From Thalassotalea marina (lineage in GTDB: Bacteria; Pseudomonadota; Gammaproteobacteria; Enterobacterales; Alteromonadaceae), in the NCBI RefSeq assembly GCF_014656435.1, contig NZ_BNCK01000012.1:1-64000 (forward strand): a DNA stretch of 64,000 nucleotides, written 5' to 3'. This document shows, one piece after another, positions 7,128-16,300 of this stretch (within the stretch, counting starts at the first letter, position 1; every line of letters begins with the position of its first letter). The position numbers and the translations under genes are program-made. The notes under the pieces were generated by a model that was not told the DNA's origin, made no database searches, and saw only the letters and a list, made by a program, of their open reading frames with translations.

Positions 7128-9248
7128 ATGTTTAGTAAAATTCCTCTCGCGGCTCAAATCGTGATCGGGTTGTTTATTGGCCTTACAGTAGGCTTTGTGC
7201 ATGAACAAGTTTACTCCCCTGTTAGCAGTGCGGCGAGTGGCTTTGTTATGTTGCTACAAATGACAGCCCTTCCCTATATTTCACTTTCATTAATTACCGG
7301 TATTGGTGGCCTCACACCTGGAAAAATTTCTTCCGCAGTAAAAACTACCTTAATTACCGCTATTTTACTCACCAGCGTTATGCTGTGTTTTGTTTTTTTG
7401 GCTCCGCTAACTTTTCCAGAATGGAAAAATGCTGAATTTTATAGTTTATCCAGTATTAGAGTGGCTGAGCCCGTCAGTTTTATTGATCAATTTATTTCTG
7501 CAAACCCTTTTAGCGCTTTTGCCAATGGCGTTATCCCTGCTGTTGTAGTCTTTAGCCTATTTTTAGGCGCGGGATTAATGAAGGTTCAACACAAACGTTA
7601 CACCTTATTAGTCTTGATAAACTTGCAAAAATCAGTCGCTAACGTAAATAGCTTAGTAATGAAACTGGCACCTTTTGGCGTTGCTTGTATCGGTTGGAAT
7701 GCTTCGGCGACACTTGAATCAGGTCAATTAGACGGATTAACGGTACTGTTTTTTGCTGCGATATTTGTTTCCTGTACCTTGGCTTTTGTGGTGCTACCAG
7801 CATTGGTTGCAGTTTTTACACCATTTCATTACCGACAAGTGTTAGAAACGGCGCGCGCAGCCATGATCACTGCATTTGCTACAGGTAGCTTTTTTGCTGT
7901 TATTCCATTAATCGTTGAAAAAACCAGTGAGTTGATTAAATCACAAGACTATAAAGGTAATACGCAAACCAAAATAGCTTCGTTATTAGTTCCGATTACA
8001 TTTAGCATGCCTGTTGGCGGTAAGTTGCTAGCCTTATTGTTTGTATTGTTTTCCGCATGGTTCTCAGGCGCTTACATTGGCGCTGAACAATATGTAAAGC
8101 TTATCTTTTTAGGTATGCCTCAACTGTTTGGCTCACCCACGGCTGCTATTCAGCATTTATTAGAGCTATTTAATGTATCAGGCTCAATGTTTGACATGTA
8201 TTTAGTTGCCGACAATATGCTGATCGGTCGCCTAAACGCTCTAATGTCGGTTGCTTTTGCTACTTGCTTGCCATTAATTGTCGTGGCAAGTATGAGTAAT
8301 CAGTTATCTGTTAACTTTCGCAACTTCTTTAAGAAGTCGATGCTTGTTGTTTCAATTTCCGTCATTGCTTTTTATGGCCTACGTCTAGGTTTGGAAAACC
8401 TTGCTCACCAATATGAAGGTTATAGCAAGTTTATTGAAAGAGACTTTATCTACCAACAGCCTAAAACACGCTACAAAAAGGAGCCGCAATCAGAGCCTTA
8501 TAATGAATTAGCCGCTTATGACGTAATTGCACGAGTAAAAGAGCGCGGTTTTATACGTGTTGGGTATTTTCGCGATGACCTACCATTTGCCTTTCATAAC
8601 AAAGAAGGCAAGTTAGTAGGTTTTGATATCGAGCTAATCAACTTACTTGCATTAGATTTAGGTGTTGAGATTGAATATGTACGTATTTTTCATGACCAAG
8701 CAGCGTCTTTACTTGCTGATGGTTATTTAGATATGACTACGGGCATACCATTAATCCCTGACAACCTCACACAATTGACACTGACAGACTCATACGTGCA
8801 GCAACATGTTGCATTTTTAGTAAAAGACAATAGACGTGCAGAGTTTACCGACTGGAATAAGATTAAAGCCAATAAAGAGCTCATTATTGGCATTCCTGAA
8901 GCATTTTATTACCGACGTGCCGTAGAACAATATTTTACTAAACAAACCGCTTGGGAAATATCTACCCCACGTTTGTTTTTTAAAGAAAAATATCAACATA
9001 TCGACGCAATGTTATTTGGGGCAGCGGCATCCTCTGGATGGACATTGTTGTACCCTGAATACACAGTAGTGTCACCAAAACCTGCACTGCCTCCTTTGTT
9101 TATGGCCTTTCCTATCAATAAAAATGACCATGTATTTAATCGATTTATGGCAAACTGGATAGCGATGAAAAAACAAAGTGGCACCATTGATAAGCTGTTC
9201 AATTATTGGATTGAAGGCAAAAAACCTGAAGTTGAAAACAATGACTAA
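7128..9248 (+). CDS. Cation:dicarboxylate/amino-acid symporter fused to a periplasmic solute-binding domain
   Basis: 706 residues. Residues 1 to about 415 are an SLC1/DAACS symporter (start MFSKIPLAAQIVIGL; conserved AFATGSFFAVIP and ITFSMPVGGK, which fit the hairpin and TM7 region). Residues about 465-700 are an SBP_bac_3 amino-acid binding domain (RVGYFRDDLPFAFHN, GFDIELINLLALDLGVE, LADGYLDMTTGIPLIPDN). The fusion would hold its own binding protein next to the carrier on the outer face of the inner membrane. The likely substrate is an acidic amino acid or dicarboxylate. The downstream rcsF-like gene overlaps by 8 nt, suggesting cotranscription. Confidence 0.85.
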   Translation: MFSKIPLAAQIVIGLFIGLTVGFVHEQVYSPVSSAASGFVMLLQMTALPYISLSLITGIGGLTPGKISSAVKTTLITAILLTSVMLCFVFLAPLTFPEWKNAEFYSLSSIRVAEPVSFIDQFISANPFSAFANGVIPAVVVFSLFLGAGLMKVQHKRYTLLVLINLQKSVANVNSLVMKLAPFGVACIGWNASATLESGQLDGLTVLFFAAIFVSCTLAFVVLPALVAVFTPFHYRQVLETARAAMITAFATGSFFAVIPLIVEKTSELIKSQDYKGNTQTKIASLLVPITFSMPVGGKLLALLFVLFSAWFSGAYIGAEQYVKLIFLGMPQLFGSPTAAIQHLLELFNVSGSMFDMYLVADNMLIGRLNALMSVAFATCLPLIVVASMSNQLSVNFRNFFKKSMLVVSISVIAFYGLRLGLENLAHQYEGYSKFIERDFIYQQPKTRYKKEPQSEPYNELAAYDVIARVKERGFIRVGYFRDDLPFAFHNKEGKLVGFDIELINLLALDLGVEIEYVRIFHDQAASLLADGYLDMTTGIPLIPDNLTQLTLTDSYVQQHVAFLVKDNRRAEFTDWNKIKANKELIIGIPEAFYYRRAVEQYFTKQTAWEISTPRLFFKEKYQHIDAMLFGAAASSGWTLLYPEYTVVSPKPALPPLFMAFPINKNDHVFNRFMANWIAMKKQSGTIDKLFNYWIEGKKPEVENND

Positions 9249-9630
9249 ATCAATCATCACCAGTGTGATTTTACTTGGCTTACTCACTAGTTGTGCAAGC
9301 CAATATCACGTATCTACCAACTTAGATAAACAAAACTTTAAAGATTACTTTTCACCATCGAAAGTAAAAATTTATCAAACAGAGCAAGACTTTCCAGCAC
9401 GTTATAAAGCCTTAGGACTTGTAGAAGGAGAGTCTTGCCAGACAAAAGAACACCAAGCACTGCCCAATGAAATTGACGCGAGAACAGATGCAAGAAAAAA
9501 AGCTTATGACAAAGGTGCAAATGGCATTATTTTTTCAGGCTGCGCTTTGATTGAAAACGATCAGGCAGACCGCGTATGTTTACGCACTCGTGTATGTTAC
9601 GGCCGAGCATTTTATCTAGAGCAGCAATAA
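9241..9630 (+). CDS. rcsF: RcsF-like outer membrane stress-sensor lipoprotein
   Basis: 129 residues from ATG 9241, which gives a signal peptide ending in LLTSC (lipid Cys 18). The mature part has the RcsF pattern: VKIYQTEQDFPARYKALG, GESC (C66), a run of AR..A...GANG, then C101, C113 and C119, giving the four cysteines that form two disulfides in RcsF. In enterobacteria RcsF signals envelope damage to the Rcs phosphorelay; no rcs kinase genes are in this window. It overlaps the end of the symporter gene and lies 2 nt before trmO, the neighbour it also has in E. coli. Confidence 0.85.
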   Translation: MTKSIITSVILLGLLTSCASQYHVSTNLDKQNFKDYFSPSKVKIYQTEQDFPARYKALGLVEGESCQTKEHQALPNEIDARTDARKKAYDKGANGIIFSGCALIENDQADRVCLRTRVCYGRAFYLEQQ

Positions 9631-9632
9631 GC

Positions 9633-10355
9633 ATGAGCGAAACCATCCCTTTTACACCTATTGGTCATGTGATATCGCCTTACAAAGAAAAGTTTGCGAT
9701 ACCACGTCAGCCTGGGTTAGTGAGTGCGGCAAAAGGATTTATTCACTTAACAGAAGAAGTTAATAATCCAGAGGCATTTAGAGGCATTGAATCGTTTAGC
9801 CACCTTTGGGTAATTTTTGTTTTTCATGCAACCCAAGAACAAGGTTGGAAGCCATTAGTTAGGCCACCTCGCTTAGGCGGAAATAGTAAAACTGGGGTTT
9901 TTGCCACACGGTCAACCTTTAGACCAAACGCCATTGGTATGTCAGTGGTTAAAAATCATGGTTTGGTAAAATCAGGGGAAAACTGGCAATTGGCAATAAG
10001 TGAATTAGATTTATTGCATGGCACACCCGTGTTAGATATAAAGCCGTACATTCCTTATTCAGATGCCATTACAAATGTTCAAGCAGGTTTTGCTCAACAA
10101 AAACCTGAAAGTTTAATGGACGTTCATTTCACCGAAGCAGTAACACAGGATTTAACTCAATTTGTTCAACAATTTCCTGATCTAAAAGTATTGATCGAAC
10201 AAGTGTTGGCGCAAGATCCTCGCCCTGCTTATAAAAAAGATAAAATAGATACTAAAAACTACGGCATTAGACTTTATGATTTTAATATTATGTGGCGTCT
10301 GATTTCCGCCAGCGAAATTGAAGTTTATCAATTACAATACCAACCAGATCGTTAA
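9633..10355 (+). CDS. trmO: tRNA (adenine(37)-N6)-methyltransferase TrmO
   Basis: 240 residues starting at ATG 9633, two bases after the rcsF stop. TsaA/YaeB hallmarks are present: FTPIGHVISPY at the start, IESFSHLWVIFVFH, PRLGGNSKTGVFATRSTFRPN (binding of S-adenosylmethionine), and the C-terminal domain with DPRPAYKKD. The enzyme adds a methyl group to t6A37 of tRNA-Thr. Length and both domains match the E. coli protein. The rcsF-trmO order is conserved in E. coli, which supports both calls. Confidence 0.93.
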   Translation: MSETIPFTPIGHVISPYKEKFAIPRQPGLVSAAKGFIHLTEEVNNPEAFRGIESFSHLWVIFVFHATQEQGWKPLVRPPRLGGNSKTGVFATRSTFRPNAIGMSVVKNHGLVKSGENWQLAISELDLLHGTPVLDIKPYIPYSDAITNVQAGFAQQKPESLMDVHFTEAVTQDLTQFVQQFPDLKVLIEQVLAQDPRPAYKKDKIDTKNYGIRLYDFNIMWRLISASEIEVYQLQYQPDR

Positions 10356-10373
10356 TTTAAAATAGAAGTACCA

Positions 10374-11273
10374 ATGAATACAAAGCCATTAATCGAATTA
10401 CCATTGCTCGCCGCAATTTGGGGCGCGTCATTTTTATTTATGAAGGTGGGCGTACCTGAGTTTGGTGCTTTTTTCTACATGGCACTGCGTACATCCATTG
10501 CTTTAATTTTTCTATTTTTTATCTTAGCTATAAAAAAACAAGTGCATACGTTAACACAAGACAAATGGCATTTATTTGTTGTTGGTACACTCAACACCGC
10601 AATTCCTTTTGTACTGTTTGGCTGGGCTACACTAACATTAACGGCAAGCACAACCTCGGTACTCAATAGTACTGTGCCGATGTTTGGCGCGCTTGTTGCC
10701 GTTGTTTGGCTTAAAGATTCTTTATTGAAGTCACAAGTTTTAGGGTTATTGATTGGTTTTATTGGTGTGTATGTTTTGATGATGGATAAACTTCACTATA
10801 AACAAGCCACATTTTTACTACCGACACTCGCCGTACTTGGTGCAACCTTGTGTTATGGCATTGGTGCTAACTATTCAAAACGATATTTAAGCCACTTAAA
10901 GCCGTTAACCTTAGCAACAGGTAGCCAACTGTCAGCCACCATTACCCTACTACCAATTGGTTTATGCTTTTTACCTGCACACGTACCTAGCCAAGAAGCC
11001 ATATTATCTGTTTTAGTGATTGGTTTGTTGTGCACTGGGTTTGCTTATTTACTGTTTTTTAGATTGATCAATTCACTAGGGCCAACAAAAGCCGTGTCGG
11101 TCACTTATTTAATTCCAGTGTTTGGTATTTTGTGGGGCAACTTATTTTTGCAAGAAGAAATAACCTTTACCATGTTATCTGGTTGTACCTTGATTGCTGT
11201 TGGTGTTGCACTGACCACAGGAATGCTTAAACGTTTTACGGCTAAAAAGATTAAACCTGAGATAACTGTTTAG
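10374..11273 (+). CDS. EamA/DMT family transporter
   Basis: 299 residues with ten predicted transmembrane helices in two EamA repeats. The first begins PLLAAIWGASFLFMKVG, the second about residue 150 (LAVLGATLCYGIGANYSKR). The motif SVTYLIPVFGILWG near the end is typical of RhaT/YdcZ-type drug/metabolite exporters. It follows trmO by 18 nt and is probably cotranscribed. Substrate unknown. Confidence 0.85.
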   Translation: MNTKPLIELPLLAAIWGASFLFMKVGVPEFGAFFYMALRTSIALIFLFFILAIKKQVHTLTQDKWHLFVVGTLNTAIPFVLFGWATLTLTASTTSVLNSTVPMFGALVAVVWLKDSLLKSQVLGLLIGFIGVYVLMMDKLHYKQATFLLPTLAVLGATLCYGIGANYSKRYLSHLKPLTLATGSQLSATITLLPIGLCFLPAHVPSQEAILSVLVIGLLCTGFAYLLFFRLINSLGPTKAVSVTYLIPVFGILWGNLFLQEEITFTMLSGCTLIAVGVALTTGMLKRFTAKKIKPEITV

Positions 11274-11340
11274 TCATAGTTAGTCTCAGGTTTGTGTATA
11301 TATTGCAAGTGATTTCAAAATAACTAAATTAAATCGAACC

Positions 11341-11371
11341 TTGTGAAATAGAGCAACGCTCTATTTCACAA
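11341..11371. terminator. Hairpin terminator between convergent genes
   Basis: TTGTGAAATAGAGC at 11341-11354 and GCTCTATTTCACAA at 11358-11371 form a perfect 14-bp stem with a 3-nt loop. It sits between the exporter (plus) and the amidohydrolase (minus). U-tracts are weak. A second partial stem (AAACCTGAGA/TCTCAGGTTT) overlaps the exporter's 3' end at 11253-11293. Confidence 0.6.
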
Positions 11372-11377
11372 TTAAAC

Positions 11378-12670
11378 TTATTTACTTTTCACCACGGCGC
11401 CAGATTTCATTACAAAATCAACGTCCATCAATTCTTTAATGTCTTTTAGTGGGCTGCCGTGAGTTGCAATAATATCAGCCAGTTTGCCCTCTTCTATGGT
11501 GCCCAACTGCGACGACATACCAATAAGATCTGCCGTATGCACTGTTGCTGACTTTAAAATATCCATTGGTGTCATTTCAGCTTGATACATTAACCAAGCT
11601 TCTTTGCCATTGGTTCCGTGCTTTGACACACCACTATCTGTGCCATAAGCAATTTTAACCCCGGCTTTATGTGCACGTTTAAAGTTGGCGATCATGTCAC
11701 CACCTACTCTGATCGCTTTGGCGCGAATAGCAGGAGACATAAAATCTGTATGTTTTGCAAGTCCAACAACGGTGTCCCCTGCCATTAAAGTCGGCACTAA
11801 GTATGCGCCTGATTTTTTAAACAACTTAATACTTTCTTCATCGGCATAGCTACCATGCTCTATGCTATCAACACCTGCACGAAGTGCGGCATTAATACCA
11901 CCAGCGGCATGCGCATGACTGGCCACTTTACGTCCCAATGAATGCGCAGTTTCTACCACTTCTTTAAGTTCATCGTCATTCATTTGTTGGCCTGTACCCG
12001 TGTTTGTGTCTGATAACACCCCTCCGGTCGAGGTTATTTTTATCACATCCGCACCATACTTAATTGCATGACGTGTTGCCCGCCTACAATCATAAGGCCC
12101 GTCACAGATAGTCTCTGGCGTGCGCATTTTTAAAATATCAGGGTTCATGCCATCAACATCACCATGGCCACCGGTTACTGCAACACTGCTACCAGCTGCA
12201 ATAATTCTTGGGCCTTGCACCCAACCTCGATTAATACCATCACGCAATGCAAAACTTTGTTCAGGTGAACTGCCTAAATCACGAACAGTAGTAAAACCCG
12301 CCATTAAGGTTTTCTGAGCATTGTCGATGCTTTTCATTAACTTATCAGAGCCTGACCAACGTAAGCTTTGGCTGTCGTTTTTAGGCCCTAACTCACCTTG
12401 TAAATGAACATGCATATCCATTAACCCTGGCATAACAAAACTTGAAGATAAATCTACAATTTCAACCTGCTCAGCACCTTGGTGTGTTTTTACAAAGCCT
12501 TTTTCAACAGCCTTTATTTTTCCCTCTTCAATGATGACAGAATAGTTATTAAGAGGAGCTTTGCCAGGGTTGGCCAAGAGTTGCCCAGCGTGAATAATGG
12601 TAGTTTTTGCTATTGCACTGGTAGATAGTGCGCTGGCAATGACTAAAGTTAAAAGTTTGCGTGAAGCCAT
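11378..12670 (-). CDS. Exported metal-dependent amidohydrolase
   Basis: 430 residues from ATG 12670, which is preferred over the upstream frame because CAGGGAT precedes it and a signal peptide follows (MASRKLLTLVIASALSTSAIA). The amidohydrolase barrel shows the metal motif MDMHVHLQG, the carboxylated-Lys segment DVIKITSTGGVLSD, metal His residues in VASHAHAAGG and SIEHGSY, and the catalytic Asp in AYGTDSGV. Close families are imidazolonepropionase-like enzymes and Xaa-Pro/Xaa-Arg dipeptidases. I infer a periplasmic peptidase or amidase. Monocistronic. Confidence 0.85.
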   Translation of the reverse strand: MASRKLLTLVIASALSTSAIAKTTIIHAGQLLANPGKAPLNNYSVIIEEGKIKAVEKGFVKTHQGAEQVEIVDLSSSFVMPGLMDMHVHLQGELGPKNDSQSLRWSGSDKLMKSIDNAQKTLMAGFTTVRDLGSSPEQSFALRDGINRGWVQGPRIIAAGSSVAVTGGHGDVDGMNPDILKMRTPETICDGPYDCRRATRHAIKYGADVIKITSTGGVLSDTNTGTGQQMNDDELKEVVETAHSLGRKVASHAHAAGGINAALRAGVDSIEHGSYADEESIKLFKKSGAYLVPTLMAGDTVVGLAKHTDFMSPAIRAKAIRVGGDMIANFKRAHKAGVKIAYGTDSGVSKHGTNGKEAWLMYQAEMTPMDILKSATVHTADLIGMSSQLGTIEEGKLADIIATHGSPLKDIKELMDVDFVMKSGAVVKSK

Positions 12671-12773
12671 AAATATCCCTGTTCGTTTTGGTTTTATAGT
12701 AAAAACCATAACAGGGATTAATGATAGGAGCTAATAAAAAACACCAGAAATCACGCTTACTTTGATTAACATT

Positions 12774-14435
12774 TTACTGTGCATTTACTTGATCAAGTGT
12801 AATGACGAACTCTGTGCCTTCATCAAAATCACTTTTACACTCAATGCTTCCCCCTAACTTAGAAGTGATAATGTTATAAACAATACTCATTCCAAGCCCG
12901 CTACATCCATTACCTCTGTTGGTCGTAAAAAATGGGTCAAATATCTTATTTTTAACATTTGCATCCATACCTTGCCCGTTGTCTTGGTAGGTAATAATAA
13001 TGCACTCACCAACTTGTTTGGCTGACAAATCAATTTCACCCAATAATCGACCATTATCAAAGCCATGGACAAATGAATTATTAATCAAGTGAGTAAACAC
13101 TTGAACAACCGAGCCAACATCAGTATTTAAAGCTAAATATTGAGGAATTCGATTGTTAATGACGATATCTTTGCCTTTAAAAAGGTGCCCTACTGACATT
13201 AATATATCTTCCACGTACGCCCTCAATTCAATTTTTCGAACATCACTAACAGACTGATCAACAGACACTTGTTTAAATGCCCTAATGAGCTCTGAAGCTC
13301 GTTTTAAACTTTTTGATAATAATCGGGTTGATTCTTTTGAGCTTTCTAAGAAGTTTTGCAATGTAGAGCGCGATAACGTTTCTTCTTGAAGTTGTTTATC
13401 AAGGTTTTCCGTTTCTGTAGCAATAAAATCACTTGCAGTGACCGCTATACCCAGAGGGGTATTAACTTCATGTGCAACGCCTGCAACCAAGCCCCCCAAA
13501 CAGGCCATTTTTTCACTTTGTACTAAATGTTCAAAGCTTTCCTTCATCGCCTTAGCATTTTCTTCTAAGGTTTTGTTTTTATCTTTAAGTGATTGAAATT
13601 GCTCATCAACTAAGTCATATAGTTGATTTATCAATCGATGATTATATTTATCTCTAAAATATGCATATAGAGAAACGCTAAATATCAGCAATACAAAACA
13701 AACTGAACTTGTAACAACTGCGCTTCTATTTAATGCTTTGCTTTTTTGTGTCGCTAAACTCGTTCTTTGTTCAATCAACTGCATAAAGTGATTCACTTTA
13801 CTCATGATATTAGCTTTTGCTTGCAAATATTCTTCACTGTAAAGTAAATCAAGTGCTTTTAATCGGTGAGATGTATCTCTATAAGGAACTGTTTGCTGTA
13901 AACCTTCAGCCACTATAACAAACGCCTCTTGTTCAATATTAACTAAATTGTCTGACGCTGCTTGTGCTGCTGATAAATTATCCAATTCAACCTCAGAGAT
14001 ACCTACTTGATGCAACATCACTTGCAATGAAATAGGTTTTGTCACGAGATTGGATTCAATGGCATCTTGTGGCATTAAAAAATCCCAATATACTCTGTCA
14101 TAATTTGCCGGTCTAGGTGCTTTACCATTTCTAATCGCTAATATCTGATTAAAAAATCTTAAATATTTTTCGTTGCCTGTGGAAGCATAAGCTCTGGCCA
14201 TTAAGGTAAGTTGATCTGAACTTTGGCGAACTTGGTTACTTAATGAAAGGGATTGGAAACGCAGCTTTTCTGTCTGTTCGAGTTGAGATAACGAAGTGAA
14301 TACAAAATAAACAGATAATCCAGTGATGAAAATAAGTGCAATGATAGTGATAAATAATATCTTTACTCTCAGGAGTAAATTCGAACTGTTTGACTCAACA
14401 ATTTTATAGATTTCTTCAGCTTTACTATAGGCCAT
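12774..14435 (-). CDS. Orphan sensor histidine kinase with HExNTP box
   Basis: 553 residues. TM1 at about 26-48, a periplasmic helical sensor region of about 190 residues, TM2 near 245-262, a coiled-coil linker, then a kinase core with phospho-acceptor motif GVAHEVNTPLG (His about 320) and an HATPase domain (NNSFVHGF, DNGQGMD, FFTTNRGNGCSGLGMSIV). The H-E-x-N-T-P form is shared with the TPR kinase at 49797-51827 and differs from the common H-E-[IL]-[RN]-N/T-P. No response regulator is adjacent. No clear Shine-Dalgarno precedes the ATG. Confidence 0.85.
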   Translation of the reverse strand: MAYSKAEEIYKIVESNSSNLLLRVKILFITIIALIFITGLSVYFVFTSLSQLEQTEKLRFQSLSLSNQVRQSSDQLTLMARAYASTGNEKYLRFFNQILAIRNGKAPRPANYDRVYWDFLMPQDAIESNLVTKPISLQVMLHQVGISEVELDNLSAAQAASDNLVNIEQEAFVIVAEGLQQTVPYRDTSHRLKALDLLYSEEYLQAKANIMSKVNHFMQLIEQRTSLATQKSKALNRSAVVTSSVCFVLLIFSVSLYAYFRDKYNHRLINQLYDLVDEQFQSLKDKNKTLEENAKAMKESFEHLVQSEKMACLGGLVAGVAHEVNTPLGIAVTASDFIATETENLDKQLQEETLSRSTLQNFLESSKESTRLLSKSLKRASELIRAFKQVSVDQSVSDVRKIELRAYVEDILMSVGHLFKGKDIVINNRIPQYLALNTDVGSVVQVFTHLINNSFVHGFDNGRLLGEIDLSAKQVGECIIITYQDNGQGMDANVKNKIFDPFFTTNRGNGCSGLGMSIVYNIITSKLGGSIECKSDFDEGTEFVITLDQVNAQ

Positions 14436-14761
14436 ACAATACCATGGTCAAAAAACAGACAATGCTTATTTAAGCCTATTCGAAAAATGGTAATTTTCAA
14501 ATTTAAGTTGATATCGAAGAGAGTTGACTAAATTTACCGAACTTTCACTACAATAACCTGAGGTTTTGTTGTAAACGAATGGTATTAAGTGACGTTAATT
14601 TTAGTGTGTTTACCCTAAATTAGGTTTGGACAAAAGAATGAAAATTGATATGGAGATATAAAACAACAAAATGAAAATCAAGGTTATGTTACACAAAAGT
14701 AACAATATAAAAGCCAGCAAATAGATGCTGGCTTAATGAATTAGCATGTTAATACGCTAAA
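14436..14761. other. 326-bp intergenic region
   Basis: Lies between slyD (ending at 14762) and the divergent-facing 5' end of the kinase gene (both minus strand). It contains the slyD terminator at 14706-14734 and an AT-rich stretch that must hold the kinase promoter. I see no small gene and no convincing operator. Confidence 0.6.
14706..14734 (-). terminator. slyD terminator
   Basis: AGCCAGCA (14712-14719), 6-nt loop, TGCTGGCT (14726-14733). On the minus strand the stem is followed by TTTTATATTGTT. It lies about 30 nt past the slyD stop. Confidence 0.75.
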
Positions 14762-15244
14762 TTAGTGATGATGACCACCAACACCATGTGCGTGACCGTG
14801 AGAAATTTCTTCTTCCGTGGCATCACGTACATCAACAACTTCTAAATCGAATGTTAACGTTTTACCTGCTAATGGGTGGTTAACATCAACATCAGCCATA
14901 AAACGGCCAGCTTTTAGTACAGTAACCTGACGAGCACCTTGCTCTGTATGCACTACAGCTTGCATACCTGGCTTCCATTTTTTAGCACCTTGCAGGTGTT
15001 TCACTGGTACACGTTGTACCGCGTTTTCATCACGCTCGCCGTAACCTTCTGCTGGTGCAACGGTCACTGAGAATTTTTCGCCAGCTTCTTTGTCGTTTAA
15101 CGCATTTTCAACACCCACGATCATATTCTTGTGACCGTGTAGGTAGGCTAAAGGATCGTTACCAATTGATGATTCAATTTGCTCACCTGCTTCGTCTTTT
15201 AACGTGTAGTGAAATTGAACAACTTTATTTTCTGTAATTTTCAT
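14762..15244 (-). CDS. slyD: FKBP-type peptidyl-prolyl isomerase SlyD
   Basis: 160 residues with AAGGA 6 nt before the ATG. The FKBP domain (VVQFHYTLKDEAGEQIESS) is interrupted by the insert-in-flap chaperone domain (GYGERDENAVQRVP), and closes with HPLAGKTLTFDLEV. The His-rich tail (HGHAHGVGGHHH) fits SlyD's nickel-binding role in metallocentre assembly, although it is shorter than in E. coli. Cytoplasmic chaperone and proline isomerase. Own terminator; single gene. Confidence 0.9.
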   Translation of the reverse strand: MKITENKVVQFHYTLKDEAGEQIESSIGNDPLAYLHGHKNMIVGVENALNDKEAGEKFSVTVAPAEGYGERDENAVQRVPVKHLQGAKKWKPGMQAVVHTEQGARQVTVLKAGRFMADVDVNHPLAGKTLTFDLEVVDVRDATEEEISHGHAHGVGGHHH

Positions 15245-15310
15245 GTTTTTCCTTAGATGGCACTCGCCAAATTAAATCGCGGCAATTCTACCAGAGCATT
15301 AACACTAACA

Positions 15311-16198
15311 CTATGCCCACAATAGCAGAATCACCACACTGGCAATAATTAACGCCATACCCACATATTCTTTCACGGTAATTTTTTCTTTAAATACACG
15401 ATAAGTTAAAAACAAGGTAATAAAAAACTCAACTTGCCCAAGCGCTTTTACATAAGCGGCATTTTGATAACTCGCACCAGTAAACCAGCCAATAGAACCC
15501 AAAACACTGGTCACGCCGACAAATAAACATAAACGCCATTGCACAACCATGGTTTTAATTTGCTTAGGTGTTTTTATATAAACGTAGATTAGCGAAACAA
15601 CAGATTGCACGGTGATCATAAACACTAAAGTTACCGCGGCACTTATCATTAGGTCAGTATTGAGGGCTAAACTTGCCTCGCGTATAAGTAACGTTGTTAC
15701 CGCAAGGGCTAATCCAGAGGCTAAACCAAAACCTGCGCCAGGATTTTGCAAAACATCCTTCACGGTAAAAGTGACTTTAGAGACGATAATTACGCCGACG
15801 ACGCCAATAATGACCGAAAGCCAACCTAAAACACTTAACGTTGCGCCAAACAATACAGCGCCAACAATTGCCACTTGGATGGCCTCTGTTTTAGCAAGAC
15901 TAGTTGCTACGGCAAAATTTCGATATTGAAAAGCGGCCACTAAACAAGCAGTGCCGATAATTTGCATCACTGACGCAATCAACGCGTATTGCAAAAAGCT
16001 GGCGTTGAGTTCAGGTAAAGACTGCTCTCGAAAACCTAACAGCCACCATAGATAACATACGGCAAAAGGCAAAGCATACACATATCGCACACTGGTGGTC
16101 GCCATTGCGCCTAAATGTTCGCTGAGTTGTTTTTGCCCTGCAGTTCGAATTGCCTGCATAAAAGCGGCAAGTAAGGTGAAATAAATCCAAGTATGCAC
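15311..16198 (-). CDS. EamA/DMT family transporter
   Basis: 295 residues, ten predicted transmembrane helices, two EamA repeats (AAFMQAIRTAGQKQ at the start, NAAYVKALGQVEFFITLF near residue 250). The start is GTG at 16198, as the first helix begins at once; no strong ribosome site is visible, so the start is approximate. Probably a small-molecule exporter of unknown substrate. Not clearly linked to neighbours. Confidence 0.8.
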   Translation of the reverse strand: MHTWIYFTLLAAFMQAIRTAGQKQLSEHLGAMATTSVRYVYALPFAVCYLWWLLGFREQSLPELNASFLQYALIASVMQIIGTACLVAAFQYRNFAVATSLAKTEAIQVAIVGAVLFGATLSVLGWLSVIIGVVGVIIVSKVTFTVKDVLQNPGAGFGLASGLALAVTTLLIREASLALNTDLMISAAVTLVFMITVQSVVSLIYVYIKTPKQIKTMVVQWRLCLFVGVTSVLGSIGWFTGASYQNAAYVKALGQVEFFITLFLTYRVFKEKITVKEYVGMALIIASVVILLLWA

Positions 16199-16300
16199 GA
16201 GTATAAACTTTACGTGTTAAAAGTAATTTGAATTTACCATAACTTTCATCAACTTACTCAGTTTGATTACTTATATCTAATATAGGGTTGATGAATGCGG

